This document shows, in pieces, positions 1 to 12,180 of a DNA stretch of 64,000 bases. Source of the stretch: Cherax quadricarinatus (Eukaryota; Arthropoda; Malacostraca; Decapoda; Parastacidae); assembly GCF_038502225.1 (NCBI RefSeq), contig NC_091323.1:25510237-25574236 (forward strand). The letters are read 5' to 3'. The notes under the pieces are model-generated. The model ran no database searches. It saw nothing but the letters and a program-made list of their open reading frames with translations, and was not told the DNA's origin. Made by a program: the position numbers and the translations under genes. The first letter of the stretch is position 1. Every line of letters starts with the position of its first letter.

Positions 1-693
1 CTCACTGCTCGCAAGTCCAAGAGAGACACTGCTCACTGCTCGCAGGTCCAAGAGAGACACACTGCTCACTGCTCGCAGGTCCAAGAGAGACACACTGCTC
101 ACTGCTCGCAGGTCCAAGAGAGAGACACTTCTCACTGCTCGCAGGTCCAAGAGAGACACACTGCTCACTGCTCGCAGGTCCAGGAGACTCACTGTTCACT
201 GCTCGCAGGTCCAAGGGAGATACTCCTCACTGCTCGCAGGTCCAGGAGAGACACACTGCTCACTGCTCGCAGGTCCAGGAGAGACACACTGCTCACTGCT
301 CGCAGGTCCAAGAGAGACACACTGCTCACTGCTCGCAAGTCCAAGAGAGACACTGCTCACTGCTCGCAGGTCCAGGAGAGACTCACTGTTCACTGCTCGC
401 AGGTCCAGGAGAGACTCACTGTTCACTGCTCGCAGGTCCGAGAGACACTGCTCACTGCTCGCAGGTCCAGGAGAGACACACTGCTCACTGCTCGCAGGTC
501 CAAGAGAGAGACACTGCTCACTGCTCGCAAGTCCAAGAGAGACACTGCTCACTGCTCGCAGGTCCAGGAGAGACTCACTGTTCACTGCTCGCAGGTCCAG
601 GAGAGACTCACTGTTCACTGCTCGCAGGTCCAAGAGAGACACTGTTCACTGCTCGCAGGTCCAGGAGAGACTCACTGTTCACTGCTCGCAGGT

Positions 694-1399
694 CCAGGAG
701 AGAGACACTGCTCACTGCTCGCAGGTCCAAGAGAGACACTGCTCACTGCTCGCAGGTCCAAGAGAGACACATTGCTCACTGCTCGCAAGTCCAAGAGAGA
801 CACTGCTCACTGCTCGCAGGTCTAAGAGAGACACTGCTCACTGCTCGCAGGTCCAAGATAGACACACTGCTCGCAGGTCCAACAGAGACACACTGCTCAC
901 TGCTCGCAGGTCCAAGAGAGACACTGCTCACTGCTCGCAGGTCCAAGAGAGAGACACTGCTCACTGCTCGCAAGTCCAAGAGAGACACTGCTCACTGCTC
1001 GCAGGTCCAGGAGAGACTCACTGTTCACTGCTCGCAGGTCCAGGAGAGACTCACTGTTCACTGCTCGCAGGTCCAAGAGAGACACTGCTCACTGCTCGCA
1101 GGTCCAGGAGACACACTGCTCACTGCTCGCAGGTCCAGGAGAGAGACACTGCTCACTGCTCGCAGGTCCAAGAGAGACACTGCTCACTGCTCGCAGGTCC
1201 AAGAGAGACACATTGCTCACTGCTCGCAAGTCCAAGAGAGACACTGCTCACTGCTCGCAGGTCTAAGAGAGACACTGCTCACTGCTCGCAGGTCCAAGAT
1301 AGACACACTGCTCGCAGGTCCAACAGAGACACACTGCTCACTGCTCGCAGGTCCAAGAGAGACACTGCTCACTGCTCGCAGGTCCAAGAGAGAGACACT
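694..1399. repeat. Higher-order duplication inside the minisatellite (441 bp offset)
   Basis: Bases 694-958 recur at 1135-1399 with the same order of rare unit variants. These include attgctcact at 771 and 1212, ggtctaagag, and a shortened unit containing ccaagatagacaca. The offset is 441 bp. This shows a multi-unit block was duplicated, not only single units. Confidence 0.9.
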
Positions 1400-4300
1400 T
1401 CTCACTGCTCGCAGGTCCAAGAGAGGCACACTGCTCACTGCTCGCAGGTCCAAGAGAGACACACTGCTCACTGCTCGCAGGTCCAGGAGAGACTCACTGT
1501 TCACTGCTCGCAGGTCCAAGGGAGACACTGCTCACTGCTCGCAGGTCCAGGAGAGACTGCTCACTGCTCGCAGGTCCAGGAGAGACACACTGTTCACTGC
1601 TCGCAGGTCCAAGAGAGACACACTGCTCACTGCTCGCAAGTCCAAGAGAGACACTGCTCACTGCTCGCAGGTCCAGGAGAGACTCACTGTTCACTGCTCG
1701 CAGGTCCAGGAGAGACTCACTGTTCACTGCTCGCAGGTCCAAGAGAGACACTGCTCACTGCTCGCAGGTCCAGGAGAGACACACTGCTCACTGCTCGCAG
1801 GTCCAAGAGAGACACACTGCTCACTGCTCGCAAGTCCAAGAGAGACACTGCTCACTGCTCGCAGGTCCAGGAGAGACTCACTGTTCACTGCTCGCAGGTC
1901 CAGGAGAGACTCACTGTTCACTGCTCGCAGGTCCAAGAGAGACACTGCTCACTGCTCGCAGGTCCAGGAGAGACACACTGCTCACTGCTCGCAGTTCCAC
2001 GAGAGACACACTTCTCACTGCTCGCAGGTCCAAGAGAGACACACTGCTCACTGCTCGCAGGTCCAAGAGAGACACACTGCTCACTGCTCGCAGGTCCAGG
2101 AGAGACACACTGCTCACTGCTCGCAGGTCCAAGAGAGACACACTGCTCACTGCTCACTGCTCACAGGTCCAAGAGAGACACCCTGCTCACTGCTCGCAGG
2201 TCCAAGAGAGACACACTGCTCACTGCTCGCAGGTCCAAGAGAGACACTGCTCACTGCTCGCAGGTCCAAGAGAGACACACTTCTCACTGCTCGCAGGTCC
2301 AAGAGAGACACACTGCTCACTGCTCGCAGGTCCAAGAGAGACACACTTCTCACTGCTCGCAGGTCCAAGAGACACACTGCTCACTGCTCGCAGGTCCAGG
2401 AGAGACACACTGCTCACTGCTCGCAGGTCCAAGAGAGACACACTTCTCACTGCTCGAAGGTCCAGGAGACTCACTGTTCACTGCTCGCAGGTCCAAGAGA
2501 GACACTTCTCACTGCTCGCAGGTCCATGAGAGACACTGCTCACTGCTCGCAGGTCCAAGAGAGACACTGCTCACTGCTCGCAGGTCCAGGAGAGACACTG
2601 CTCACTGCTCGCAGGTCCAGGAGAGACACTGCTCACTGCTCGCAGGTCCAGGAGAGACACACTGCTCACTGCTCGCAGGTCCAGGAGAGACTCACTGCTC
2701 ACTGCTCGCAGGTCCAGGAGAGACACACTGCTCACTGCTCGCAGGTCCAGGAGAGACTCACTGCTCGCAGGTCCAGGAGAGACACACTTCTCACTGCTCG
2801 CAGGTCCAAGAGAGACACTGCTCACTGCTCGCAAGTCCAGGAGAGACTCACTGTTCACTGCTCGCAGGTCCAAGAGAGACACTGCTCACTGCTCGCAGGT
2901 CCAGGAGAGACACTGCTCACTGCTCGCAGGTCCAGGAAAGACTCACTGCTCACTGCTCGCAGGTCCAGGAGAGACACACTGCTCACTGCTCGCAGGTCCA
3001 AGAGAGACACAGTTCTCACTACTCGCAGGTCCAGGAGAGACACACTGCTCACTGCTCGCAGGTCCAGGAGAGACACACTGCTCACTGCTCGCAGGTCCAG
3101 GAGAGACACACTGCTCACTGCTCGCAGGTCCAGGAGAGACTCACTGTTCACTGCTCGCAGGTCCAGGAGAGACTCACTGCTCACTGCTCGCAGGTCCAAG
3201 AGAGACACACTGCTCACTGCTCGCAGGTCCAGGAGAGACACTGCTCACTGCTCGCAGGTCCAGGAGAGACTCACTGCTCACTGCTCGCAGGTCCAGGAGA
3301 GACACACTGCTCACTGCTCGCAGGTCCAGGAGAGACTCACTGCTCACTGCTCGCAGGTCCAGGAGAAACACACTTCTCACTGCTCGCAGGTCCAAGAGAG
3401 ACACTGCTCACTGCTCGCAGGTCCAGGAGAGACTCACTGCTCACTGCTCGCAGGTCCAGGAGACACACCCTGCTCACTGCTCGCAGGTCCACGAGAGACT
3501 CACTGCTCACTGCTCGCAGTTCCAGGAGAGACACACTTCTCACTGCTCGCAGGTCCAAGAGAGACACTGCTCACTGCTCGCAGGTCCAGGAGACACACTG
3601 CTCACTGCTCGCAGGTTCAGGAGAGACTCACTGCTCACTGCTCGCAGGTCCAGGAGAGACACACTGCTCACTGCTCGCAGGTCCAGGAGAGACACGCTGC
3701 TCACTGCTCGCAGGTCCAGGAGAGACTCACTGTTCACTGCTCGCAGGTCCAGGAGAGACTCACTGCTCACAGGTCCAAGAGAGAGACACTTCTCACTGCT
3801 CGCAGGTCCAGGAGAGACTCACTGTTCACAGGTCCAGGAGAGACACACTGCTCACTGCTCGCAGGTCCAGGAGAGACACACTGCTCACTGCTCGCAGGTC
3901 CAGGAGAGACTCACTGCTCGCAGGTCCAAGAGAGACACACTGCTCGCTGCTCGCAGGTCCAGGAGAGACTCACTGTTCACTGATCGCAGGTCCAGGAGAG
4001 ACTCACTGTTCACTGCTCGCAGGTCCAGGAGAGACTCACTGCTCACAGGTCCAAGAGAGAGACACTTCTCACTGCTCGCAGGTCCAGGAGAGACACACTG
4101 CTCACTGCTCGCAGGTCCAAGAGAGACACACTTCTCACTGCTCGCAGGTCCAGGACAGACACACTGCTCACTGCTCGCAGGTCCAAGAGAGACACACTTC
4201 TCACTGCTCGCAGGTCCAGGAGAGACACACTTCTCACTGCTCGCAGGTCCAAGAGAGAGACACTTCTCACTGCTCGCAGGTCCAGGAGAGACACACTTCT

Positions 4301-4479
4301 CACTGCTCGCAGGTCCAGGAGAGACTCACTGTTCACAGGTCCAGGAGAGACACTGTTCACTGCTCGCAGGTCCAGGAGAGACTCACTGTTCACTGCTCGC
4401 AGGTCCAGGAGAGACTCACTGTTTACTGCTCGCAGGTCCAAGAGAGACACACTGCTCACTGCTCGCAGGTCCAAGAGAG

Positions 4480-5005
4480 ACACTGTTCACAGGTCCAGGA
4501 GACTCACTGTTCACAGGTCCAGGAGAGACTCACTGTTCACAGGTCCAGGAGAGACTCACTGTTCACAGGTCCAGGAGAGACTCACTGTTCACAGGTCCAG
4601 GAGAGACTCACTGTTCACAGGTCCAGGAGAGACTCACTGTTCACAGGTCCAGGAGAGACTCACTGTTCACAGGTCCAGGAGAGACTCACTGTTCACAGGT
4701 CCAGGAGAGAATCACTGTTCACAGGTCCAGGAGAGACTCACTGTTCACAGGTCCAGGAGAGACTCACTGTTCACAGGTCCAGGAGAGACTCACTGTTCAC
4801 AGGTCCAGGAGAGACTCACTGTTCACAGGTCCAGGAGAGACTCACTGTTCACAGGTCCAGGAGAGACTGAGACTCACTGTTCACAGGTCCAGGAGAGACT
4901 CACTGTTCACAGGTCCAGGAGACTCACTGTTCACAGGTCCAGGAGAGACTCACTGTTCACAGGTCCAGGAGAGACTCACTGTTCACAGGTCCAGGAGAGA
5001 CTCAC
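4480..5005. repeat. 26 bp short-unit sub-array
   Basis: Here the unit is ctcactgttcacaggtccag plus gagaga (26 bp), repeated about 20 times. It differs from the 33 bp unit by loss of a 7 bp tgctcgc segment. From 5005 to 5549 long and short units are mixed. The 26 bp period is not a multiple of three, which is why the long reading frames of the left part end at about 4483. Confidence 0.93.
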
Positions 5006-5549
5006 TGTTCACTGCTCGCAGGTCCAGGAGAGACTCACTGTTCACTGCTCGCAGGTCCAGGAGAGACTCACTGTTCACAGGTCCAGGAGAGACTCACTGT
5101 TCACTGCTCGCAGGTCCAGGAGACTCACTGTTCACAGGTCCAGGAGAGACTCACTGTTCACAGGTCCAGGAGAGACTCACTGTTCACTGCTCGCAGGTCC
5201 AGGAGAGACTCACTGTTCACTGCTCGCAGGTCCAGGAGAGACTCACTGTTCACTGCTCGCAGGTCCAGGAGAGACTGTTCACTGCTCGCCGGTCCAGGAG
5301 AGACTCACTGTTCACTGCTCGCAGGTCCAGGAGAGACTCACTGTTCACTGCTCGCAGGTCCAGGAGAGACTCACTGCTCACTGCTCGCAGGTCCAGGAGA
5401 GACTCACTGTTCACTGCTCGCAGGTCCAGGAGAGACTCACTGTTCACTGCTCGCAGGTCCAGGAGAGACTCACTGTTCACTGCTCGCAGGTCCAGGAGAC
5501 TCACTGTTCACTGCTCGCAGGTCCAGGAGACTCACTGTTCACAGGTCCA

Positions 5550-5825
5550 TATTAATACCACAGTTACTTGATTAAAATGTTTACGTGTCAGATATTTAAT
5601 ACAAAATTGCATGTATGACAAAATCACTTTCTTGTTGCCTCACTGATATTAGCTTTAATAAAAAAAATCCCTCTAACAAAAGTTAACATTGTAGAGTGTT
5701 CGTGAAACAATAAACCTGTAGGACAATAACTTTTGGTAATAAACTGTCAATATAAAACCCACCTACTCCCCCCCCTCAACCAAACAAAAACAAGGTTAAC
5801 GTGGGATACGAATGCCTCGACGAAC

Positions 5826-5874
<49 letters not shown>

Positions 5875-6591
5875 CACACACACTGATCCGGCTATCAAGC
5901 AAATAATACCTTGCTATTTTCCCCTTCCACAGTGAAGGGGAAGAGAGGAGAGGTAGAATAGGGAGACTGAGGGTGAGAGAGAGGTTTGAAGCCAAAGAGG
6001 AGGGGGTAGAAAGAGTCAGAATGGGAGGAGGGTAGGAAGAAGGAGACAGAATAAGATACGGAGAACGGGAGGAGATAGAAAGAGGGGGGTAGTACATATC
6101 CTTTCACACTTAAGTTTTTATCAATTATTTTACTACGATGGGATGACTATGGCAGATTTATTTTGCATCTTATATGTCAAGAAGTGCAACAAGTTGTATT
6201 TTACGGAGCTAGTCATGGATATCTTGATTCATCAAAATATTATTTCATTTTTTCTTTTAAATATCGTTTTTTTTTACTTAGGTAGGTATAAAGTTTGTCA
6301 GGAAACAAGACAAGTGTTTTCTGAAGCAGGTCTTTAGACATATGATGATCCACAGCTGGAACTTTTGGTTATCTGACAGAGGACTTTCCCTGGCTTATCG
6401 GTCCACTTTAAAAATCATGGCTATGATTACAACCATTATTATTTATATTTTACTTAGTTTTCTTTCAAATTACTATTTTTAACGAGTAAAAAACTACGGT
6501 CAAAAAAAATACTATTTGAAATATCATTTAGAATTAGACTGAATAGTATACTAGCATAGGTTATGTACAGTCAGAGATGTATTTCTCACGG

Positions 6592-6598
<7 letters not shown>
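5550..6598. other. AT-rich unique DNA with a (TC)n tract
   Basis: No gene is recognised. It contains a (TC)n microsatellite at about 5829-5872, purine-rich DNA at 5930-6090, and an imperfect palindromic 25-mer at 6299-6323 (caggaaaca, 7 bp, tgttttctg) that recurs at 19576-19599. Short frames here look random. Confidence 0.6.

Positions 6599-6689
<91 letters not shown>
6599..6689. repeat. (TA)n microsatellite
   Basis: About 90 bp of uninterrupted TA dinucleotides, entered from a short gtgtgtg run. Confidence 0.98.
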
Positions 6690-6690
<1 letters not shown>

Positions 6691-7099
6691 TTTGAGTTTG
6701 CTTTAATCCCTTGCTGAAGGACTTTTGTCTAGTGGTGACCAGGTTACGTGCAGCCTTAATGACCTTAGTGTAATCGATAGGCTTTCAACCCCATTAACCA
6801 ACCAGCCTTTGCAAGCCCTTTTTTATAAAGTTCTGAATTAACCAAAATGTTACGTCATTTCTTACAGAAAAAACACCCAAAAATATTACTGGTTTTAGAG
6901 GTGGTTTTTGAGAGGCGTAAAATTAGATCTATATATACAAATTACTTTCAGATTAATAACTGAAATGTACCAGAGAATACTAATTATTTTAGCAAATTCT
7001 AATTTTCATTCATTGCATTATGCTGGAAAAACACTCTAGTTTTTATATATGGTAAAGTAATATTTTCTTTTAGATGAGAGTGAAGGTCACCTGTATTTT
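6690..7099. other. Unique AT-rich DNA, nothing recognised
   Basis: No coding signature, RNA gene or repeat was recognised in this stretch. Confidence 0.5.
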
Positions 7100-7405
7100 G
7101 AGAGAACAGTGAAGATAATGAAACAGAAGCAGTGACAATGAGACAAGAAAGTGAAACTGAGAGAACAGTGAAGAGGTAGTGAGAGAGGTAGTGAAAATAA
7201 TGAGACAAGGGCAGTAAAAATAACGGGACGAGGACACTGATAATGAGATAAACTTAGTGTAGAAAACGAGATAATGGGAATACAAATAACGAGACAAGGA
7301 TAGAAAAAAAACGAGAATGAAAGAAAAACTAACGAGACAAGGGAAATAAAAATAACAGAACAAGAGCAATAATAATAACGAGATCAGGGCAATAAAAATA
7401 CGGAA
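7100..7405. repeat. Degenerate purine-rich tandem repeat
   Basis: Variants of aataacgagacaaggg and gagacaagaaagtga recur every 25-35 bp with many substitutions. It looks like an old decayed minisatellite. The hydrophobic minus-strand frames here are the pyrimidine-rich complement and are not called as genes. Confidence 0.5.
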
Positions 7406-7811
7406 AAACAGCACCAGCAAGCCCACTAATTCTTCCAATACCGAAGATAAATGGCATATCTGAAAGTTCAAAGAGCCTTGATTGTGTTAAATATGTTGGA
7501 AATTTGCTGATATTGGAACTCCGAGTATTACTTTCTTTGATGTTGTATTGTTTTGTAATAAATCTGCCTGAAACGCGATCACACATGCTTAGGTTATTGT
7601 ATTATCATAGTGTAACAGCGGGTCAGATGACTTTTATTATGGTTCTCCCCCTCCACCATCTAGTCCTGTCTCACCCCCATATTCTTACTGATTATTTCCC
7701 TCCTCGCCCACCTACCTTTTCCCACTCCCATCTATCTCTTACTACTCCGCCCATCTACTTTCATTCCACCACCAACCTCCCTATTCCCCCTCCGTGCCTC
7801 CCTTTCTCCCT

Positions 7812-8118
7812 ATCCATCTCTACCACCGTTCCATACCCATCTCTAACATCGTTCCCTACCCATCTCTCGCACCGATGTCTACCCATCTCTTGTATCGTTC
7901 CCTACCCATCTCTCGTACCGCTCCCTACCCATCTCTTGTACCGTTCCCTATCTCTTGTACCGTTCCCTACCCATCTCTTGTACCGTTCTTGTATTCATCT
8001 CTTGTACCGTTCCCTACCCATCTCTTGTACCGTTCCCTATCTCTTGTACCGTTCCCTACCCATCTCTTGTACCGTTCCCTATCTCTTGTACCGTTCCCTA
8101 CCCATCTCTTGTACTGTT
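7812..8118. repeat. 23 bp minisatellite with shorter units
   Basis: The unit contains cccatctcttgtaccgttcc. Several units drop the acccat segment, giving ccctatctcttgtaccgt. About 13 units are present, more diverged on the left. All plus-strand frames stay open as Leu/Pro/Ser-rich repeats without a domain. Confidence 0.9.
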
Positions 8119-8205
8119 CCACCAACAGCGGGGATATCAACTGAACAAATTTAAGCGAGGAAGTGTGCAAAACGCGTTGTTGTGTTTTATAAAAGTAAAT
8201 CAACG

Positions 8206-8320
<115 letters not shown>

Positions 8321-8397
8321 GGCTGATGGACACAAATTCGAACTCCACTGAGAGACAGACACGCACACACACACACATATCACGAAATATACCGAAA

Positions 8398-9215
8398 CCA
8401 ATGGAACCTTAGCCAGTGTCACCATGGATTCTAAGAGAAGAAGCAGACACACTCTCTGAACCACTGGCTAAGATATACAAGAAGTCAATGAATGGACACG
8501 AGACAGTTACCAGAAATCTGGAAGACAGCGAACGTGGTCACTATGAGAAAGGAGACAGACAGGTAGTGTTGAAATACAGACCAGTTTCTCTGACGTGCAT
8601 ACCATACAAGGTAATGAAGAAGATTATAAGGAGGAGAGTAGTAGAACACTTTGAGAAGTACTATCATAAATAATAACCACACACACACACACACACACTA
8701 ACACACCAGTTTGGAAATCACACCTGGTCAAACACGTCAATAAATTAGAGAAAGTACAAAGGTTTGCAACAAGGCTAGTTCCGGAGCTCGGGGGAAAGTC
8801 CTACGAAGAAAGGTTGAGGGAAGTCGGCCTGACGACACTGGAGGACTGGAGGGTCAGGGGAAACATGATAACGACATACAAAATATTGCGTGGAATAGAT
8901 AAAGTGGACAGAGACAGGATGTTCCAGAGAAGGGACACAGGAACAAGGGGTCACAGTTGGAAGCTGAAAACTCAGACGAGTTACAGGGATGTTAGAAAGT
9001 ATTTCTTCAGTCATAAAGTCGTCAGGAAGTGGAATAGTCAAGCAAGTAATGTAGTGGAGGCAGGAACCATACACAGCTTTAAGATGAGGTATGACAAAGC
9101 TCAGGGAGCAGAGAGAGAGGACCTAGCAGCGATCAGTGAAGAGGCTGGGCCAGGAGCTGAGTATCGACCCCTGCAACCACAATTAGGTGAGTACAATAAG
9201 GTGAGTACACACACA
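8398..9215 (+). pseudogene. CR1-type non-LTR retrotransposon, copy A (RT core missing)
   Basis: Two blocks match the better copy at 47844-49446. Block 1 (8398-8675) encodes the start of the reverse transcriptase, with KYRPVSLTCI followed by RRRVVEHFEK. Block 2 (about 8703-9208) encodes the C-terminal region, with PELGGKSYEERL, TTLEDW, MITTYKILRGIDKVDRD and VVRKWNS. The catalytic RT core between them (roughly 790 bp in copy C) is absent; a short (AC)n run at 8676-8700 stands in its place. The 3' end carries two 14 bp units, aattaggtgagtac and aataaggtgagtac, then (AC)n. The clade call rests on the familiar post-RT region. Copy A cannot encode an active enzyme. Confidence 0.85.
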
Positions 9216-9289
9216 CACACAAACAACCACTATCAGGCCAAGTATCTATCGACAAATGCCTTTGCCAATTGGTAAATAACACACACTGA

Positions 9290-9700
9290 ACGACGAAGTA
9301 CTTTCAGGAACCTTAAAGATTCATTTAGAACACTATACACCGGTTATGTTAACCCACTTCGGAGGAAGCAGCGCCACTATGAAGCCTGCACTGGATCAAG
9401 CATGTTTAAAAAGTAGACGAGCTCAAACGAGAGGTGGACATGGTGGGATATGATCGTGACGTGCAAAATACTTGGGGAATTAGAGAAGATGATAGGAAGA
9501 GGTTGTTTGAGATGTGAGAGAAAGCCAGGGGACACAAACGGCAGTTAAATCGGAGGTAACCCAGAGGGACGTTAGGTAGCATTCTGAGCTTGAAGGTGAG
9601 TAGTGAGGAGCACTAGGCCTTGTACTTATAAGGTGATGTTTAAATGAGTAGATTAATGATGAATCGAGTTTGGAAGATAAATTGATGAGTAGCTGAGGAG
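9290..9700 (+). pseudogene. Highly decayed CR1-type LINE 3' fragment
   Basis: Weak collinear similarity to the C-terminal part of the CR1-type copies: tttagaacactatacaccgg aligns with the stretch encoding FRTLYTVYVKP, then gggatatgatcgtgacgtgc with the MITTYK region, and cagagggacgttaggtagca with the RDVRKYFF region. There are many stops and indels. It sits directly downstream of copy A and may be an older insertion. Confidence 0.6.
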
Positions 9701-10489
9701 AAAGTCATGTGGTCTCTTTCCTAACTCACTACAAAGGGATGCCTAGGTTTAGTAAAACCAATCAAGATGTTAATGTCTGTATGTCTAAGACGCCATCCTG
9801 ACGAGGTGCTATTTCGGGGTATTGACAAATTACGGTTTAGGAATTTATGAGGATACTTGGGGGGAATGAATAAAACTTTCAGTGGCACTGCTACTTCATA
9901 TCCTCATAGGATGAAAGTGGTACAAATAGTGGGAAAAGGGGTCCCTTATAATAAGAGGTCAGATGTATGAAAGACTCGGATGAAGGAGGTCCTGGGCAGA
10001 GGAGTTTCAGGTGAGACTCTGGGTAGAGAAGACACAGGTACCCCACTACACTATGTATTACCTTAAGAGTGGAGGTGTGATAGAGTTGAGTACTAGTCCT
10101 TGACTTACACTTTTGGTACTAATTTCCCAATAATATTATACTTCCATTTTTCTGTTATATTTATTGTGTACTTAAATTATGAAAAAGTATCGTATAATCT
10201 TTTCTTACATATTCATACATTAGTATATGTAAAATTTTAAGTCTGCTTTTCTAACCATCGTAGCTCACTTGATCTTTAACATATTCCATTTGTGTAACTT
10301 TTTTAAATATATTATTGTGTATATATACTTGTGGGTGTGTATAAATAATTGTCCTCGGTAAGGGAGTGTGGGCAAAATAGAAAATTGGAGAGGGGTGAAT
10401 TCTGTGAGTGATTATCCCATATTCAGAGGGAAGATATCCCCCCTTTGTAATTAAACATAATTAAGTCAAACCGGTAGTCCTGGGGGAGC
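9701..10489. other. Unique DNA, nothing firm recognised
   Basis: No gene, RNA or clear repeat was recognised. It could hide further decayed LINE sequence, since decayed fragments lie on both sides. Confidence 0.4.
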
Positions 10490-10585
10490 CGCGAAAGTCA
10501 GTATGATATAATAAGTGAAACGGACTAGACGAAGAGGTGGTGAAGTCTAAAACCATACATAGATTTAAGAATAGGTATCATCGGA
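10490..10585 (+). pseudogene. Decayed CR1-type LINE 3' fragment
   Basis: The stretch around accatacatagatttaagaa aligns with the segment of the CR1-type copies encoding VVEAGSIHSFK, preceded by a degraded match to VRKWNS. It is short and broken. Confidence 0.5.
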
Positions 10586-10613
10586 CTTGAGAGGTGAGCA
10601 TCAGCAAAACTAG

Positions 10614-10735
10614 AGGCCTGAGTTATGAATCGAGGCCAGGAAGTGACTTGCTGTAACTGCAGCTGGGTACTCAAAGGCCTGAGTTATGAATCGAGGCCAG
10701 GAAGTGACTGTTGCTGTAACTGCAGCTGGGTACTC
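10614..10735. repeat. Direct tandem duplication of about 60 bp
   Basis: Bases 10614-10672 are repeated at 10675-10735, starting aggcctgagttatgaatcga and ending gcagctgggtactc, with a 2 bp difference (gacttgctg versus gactgttgctg). It is a recent local duplication at the edge of the LINE remnant. Confidence 0.95.
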
Positions 10736-11450
10736 TCACTTTTTTGGGGCACTTATCAACAACAGTGATTGGGCTAGCAGTCACCCACCTTCTCTTTTCC
10801 CTACAACAGCCATTAATTTTAAAGATGAAGATGCTTTATTATCGCGGCCAAACCTAAGCTTAAAACCGTTTTCCTTCCAACGAACATTAACGTGGAAAAA
10901 AGTGTCCACGACACGCCATTACAACACAGACGACCAATTATGTCTCGCATTGTATCTAATGTACCGAGTTTGTTTCCGGTCACCTGATCTCTTGAACTCC
11001 AGGCCTGGATTTTTTTCTAATATGATTAGGAGAGCATTAACAGCCGACACCTATTAAATGACTTCAAATGAGAAATTTAGAGACTTTGCTAAACGAGTGT
11101 GTGTGTGAGAAAGAAAAAAAATCTAAAAGCATATGCTGCTTTGGGAGGCGTAAATGACATCATTAACACATGGAAAGTCTAACAGCACATTTATGTAAGT
11201 GGAGACTCTGCTACACTACCATTATCTTATAGCTAATGTGCAAGTAGAGGAGAAACCCTGTCTTCAAGATCAACCTAATTCTATTTTATAGCTAATGCCT
11301 TACAAATTACCATTTTTGAATGTGCAGAAACAATTATTACAATATAAAACGTCTCAAATATTTTGTATTTTATAAAGTGATGAGAAAATAAGCCTTTAAG
11401 CCATTTTTTATACAGATTAAAGATAATTAAATTAATGTAATTATTATATT
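10736..11450. other. Unique DNA, nothing recognised
   Basis: An open frame of about 120 codons overlaps the left part (10686-11057), but it starts inside the tandem duplication, has no recognisable motif and looks fortuitous. The rest is AT-rich. Confidence 0.5.
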
Positions 11451-11590
11451 AATGGGGAAAGGTTAAATTCATGAGTCATGCTGTGAATGGGGAATGGGAG
11501 GTAATCAGGTTTGAACTAGGGATGGGGAGGGTATCTCCAATTCCTTGCATTCAGAACCCATCAACAACATGAGGGAGGCCTACTTAAAGA
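11451..11590 (-). mobile_element. TAA-tailed short retroposon, diverged copy
   Basis: The stretch containing atctccaattccttgcattc, then gaacccatcaacaacatgag, aligns with the middle and head of the retroposon at 12181-12347 in the same orientation. It is diverged and no target duplication is visible. Confidence 0.55.
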
Positions 11591-11884
11591 ATTCATCACC
11601 GTAAACTGGTGCAAGTGTCAGGAGAGGCAGAACTGCTGAGATGTTTCACACATCCAGCACTGATCGTCACACACGTGCTGACAGCCACGCCACTCAAGTA
11701 CCTGACTGACACCGCACATTGTCAGCCACTTAGAGGCGAGAAGTCACCTCCTAAGACCCTAACGTCAGCCCCAACAGCATTCTCATACTCCGGAGGCTAC
11801 ATGATATTTTACAACATTGGTGTCTTGGATTATTATTTATTTATAGGGCAGCTCTTACCCCGTAAGGCATTAAACTAGAGCTAC

Positions 11885-11962
11885 CATCTTCCTCGAATCA
11901 AATCTGATTACTTCCGATTCCCCAGGAGCTGTACGACCCTTTAGAGTTTAGCTGTTCCCTAA
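11885..11962 (+). mobile_element. TAA-tailed short retroposon, 3' fragment
   Basis: gattccccaggagctgtacg followed by gtttagctgttccct matches the 3' half of the retroposon (compare ccccaggcgctgtataatcc and gtttggcgcttcccc at 18181-18220). Its 3' end faces the trinucleotide array that follows, which may have grown from its TAA tail. Confidence 0.55.
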
Positions 11963-11966
11963 GAAC

Positions 11967-12036
<70 letters not shown>

Positions 12037-12041
12037 TAACA

Positions 12042-12090
<49 letters not shown>

Positions 12091-12128
12091 TAACAGTAAT
12101 AATAATAATAATAATAAAAATAATAACA

Positions 12129-12167
<39 letters not shown>

Positions 12168-12168
12168 T
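11967..12168. repeat. (ACT)n/(AAT)n trinucleotide array
   Basis: Nine or so ACT triplets pass into a long AAT run broken three times by aaaataacagt. The recurring interruption suggests internal block duplication. Confidence 0.97.
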
Positions 12169-12180
12169 AGATGAAGCGGA

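Larger units (their letters stand above)
1..5549. repeat. Minisatellite, 33/31 bp long units with 26 bp short units
   Basis: The whole interval is a tandem array built on a core ctgctcgcaggtccaggaga. Most units are 33 bp or 31 bp, differing by a CA or CT dinucleotide, with G/A variants in ccaGgag versus ccaAgag. It begins before base 1, so its left end is not seen. Because 33 is a multiple of three and the unit lacks stops in several frames, long frames stay open on both strands (for example 2526-3983 on the plus strand as 11-residue repeats). These follow the repeat and carry no recognisable domain, so they are not called as genes. Confidence 0.97.

Noticed and set aside
2526..3983. 485-codon plus-strand open frame of Arg/Ser/Thr/Cys repeats
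   Set aside because: It is the 33 bp minisatellite read in one phase. Equally open frames exist on the other strand, and it ends where the unit length changes.
10686..11057. 123-codon plus-strand frame
   Set aside because: Starts inside a local tandem duplication, has no recognisable family, and its length is within chance expectation.
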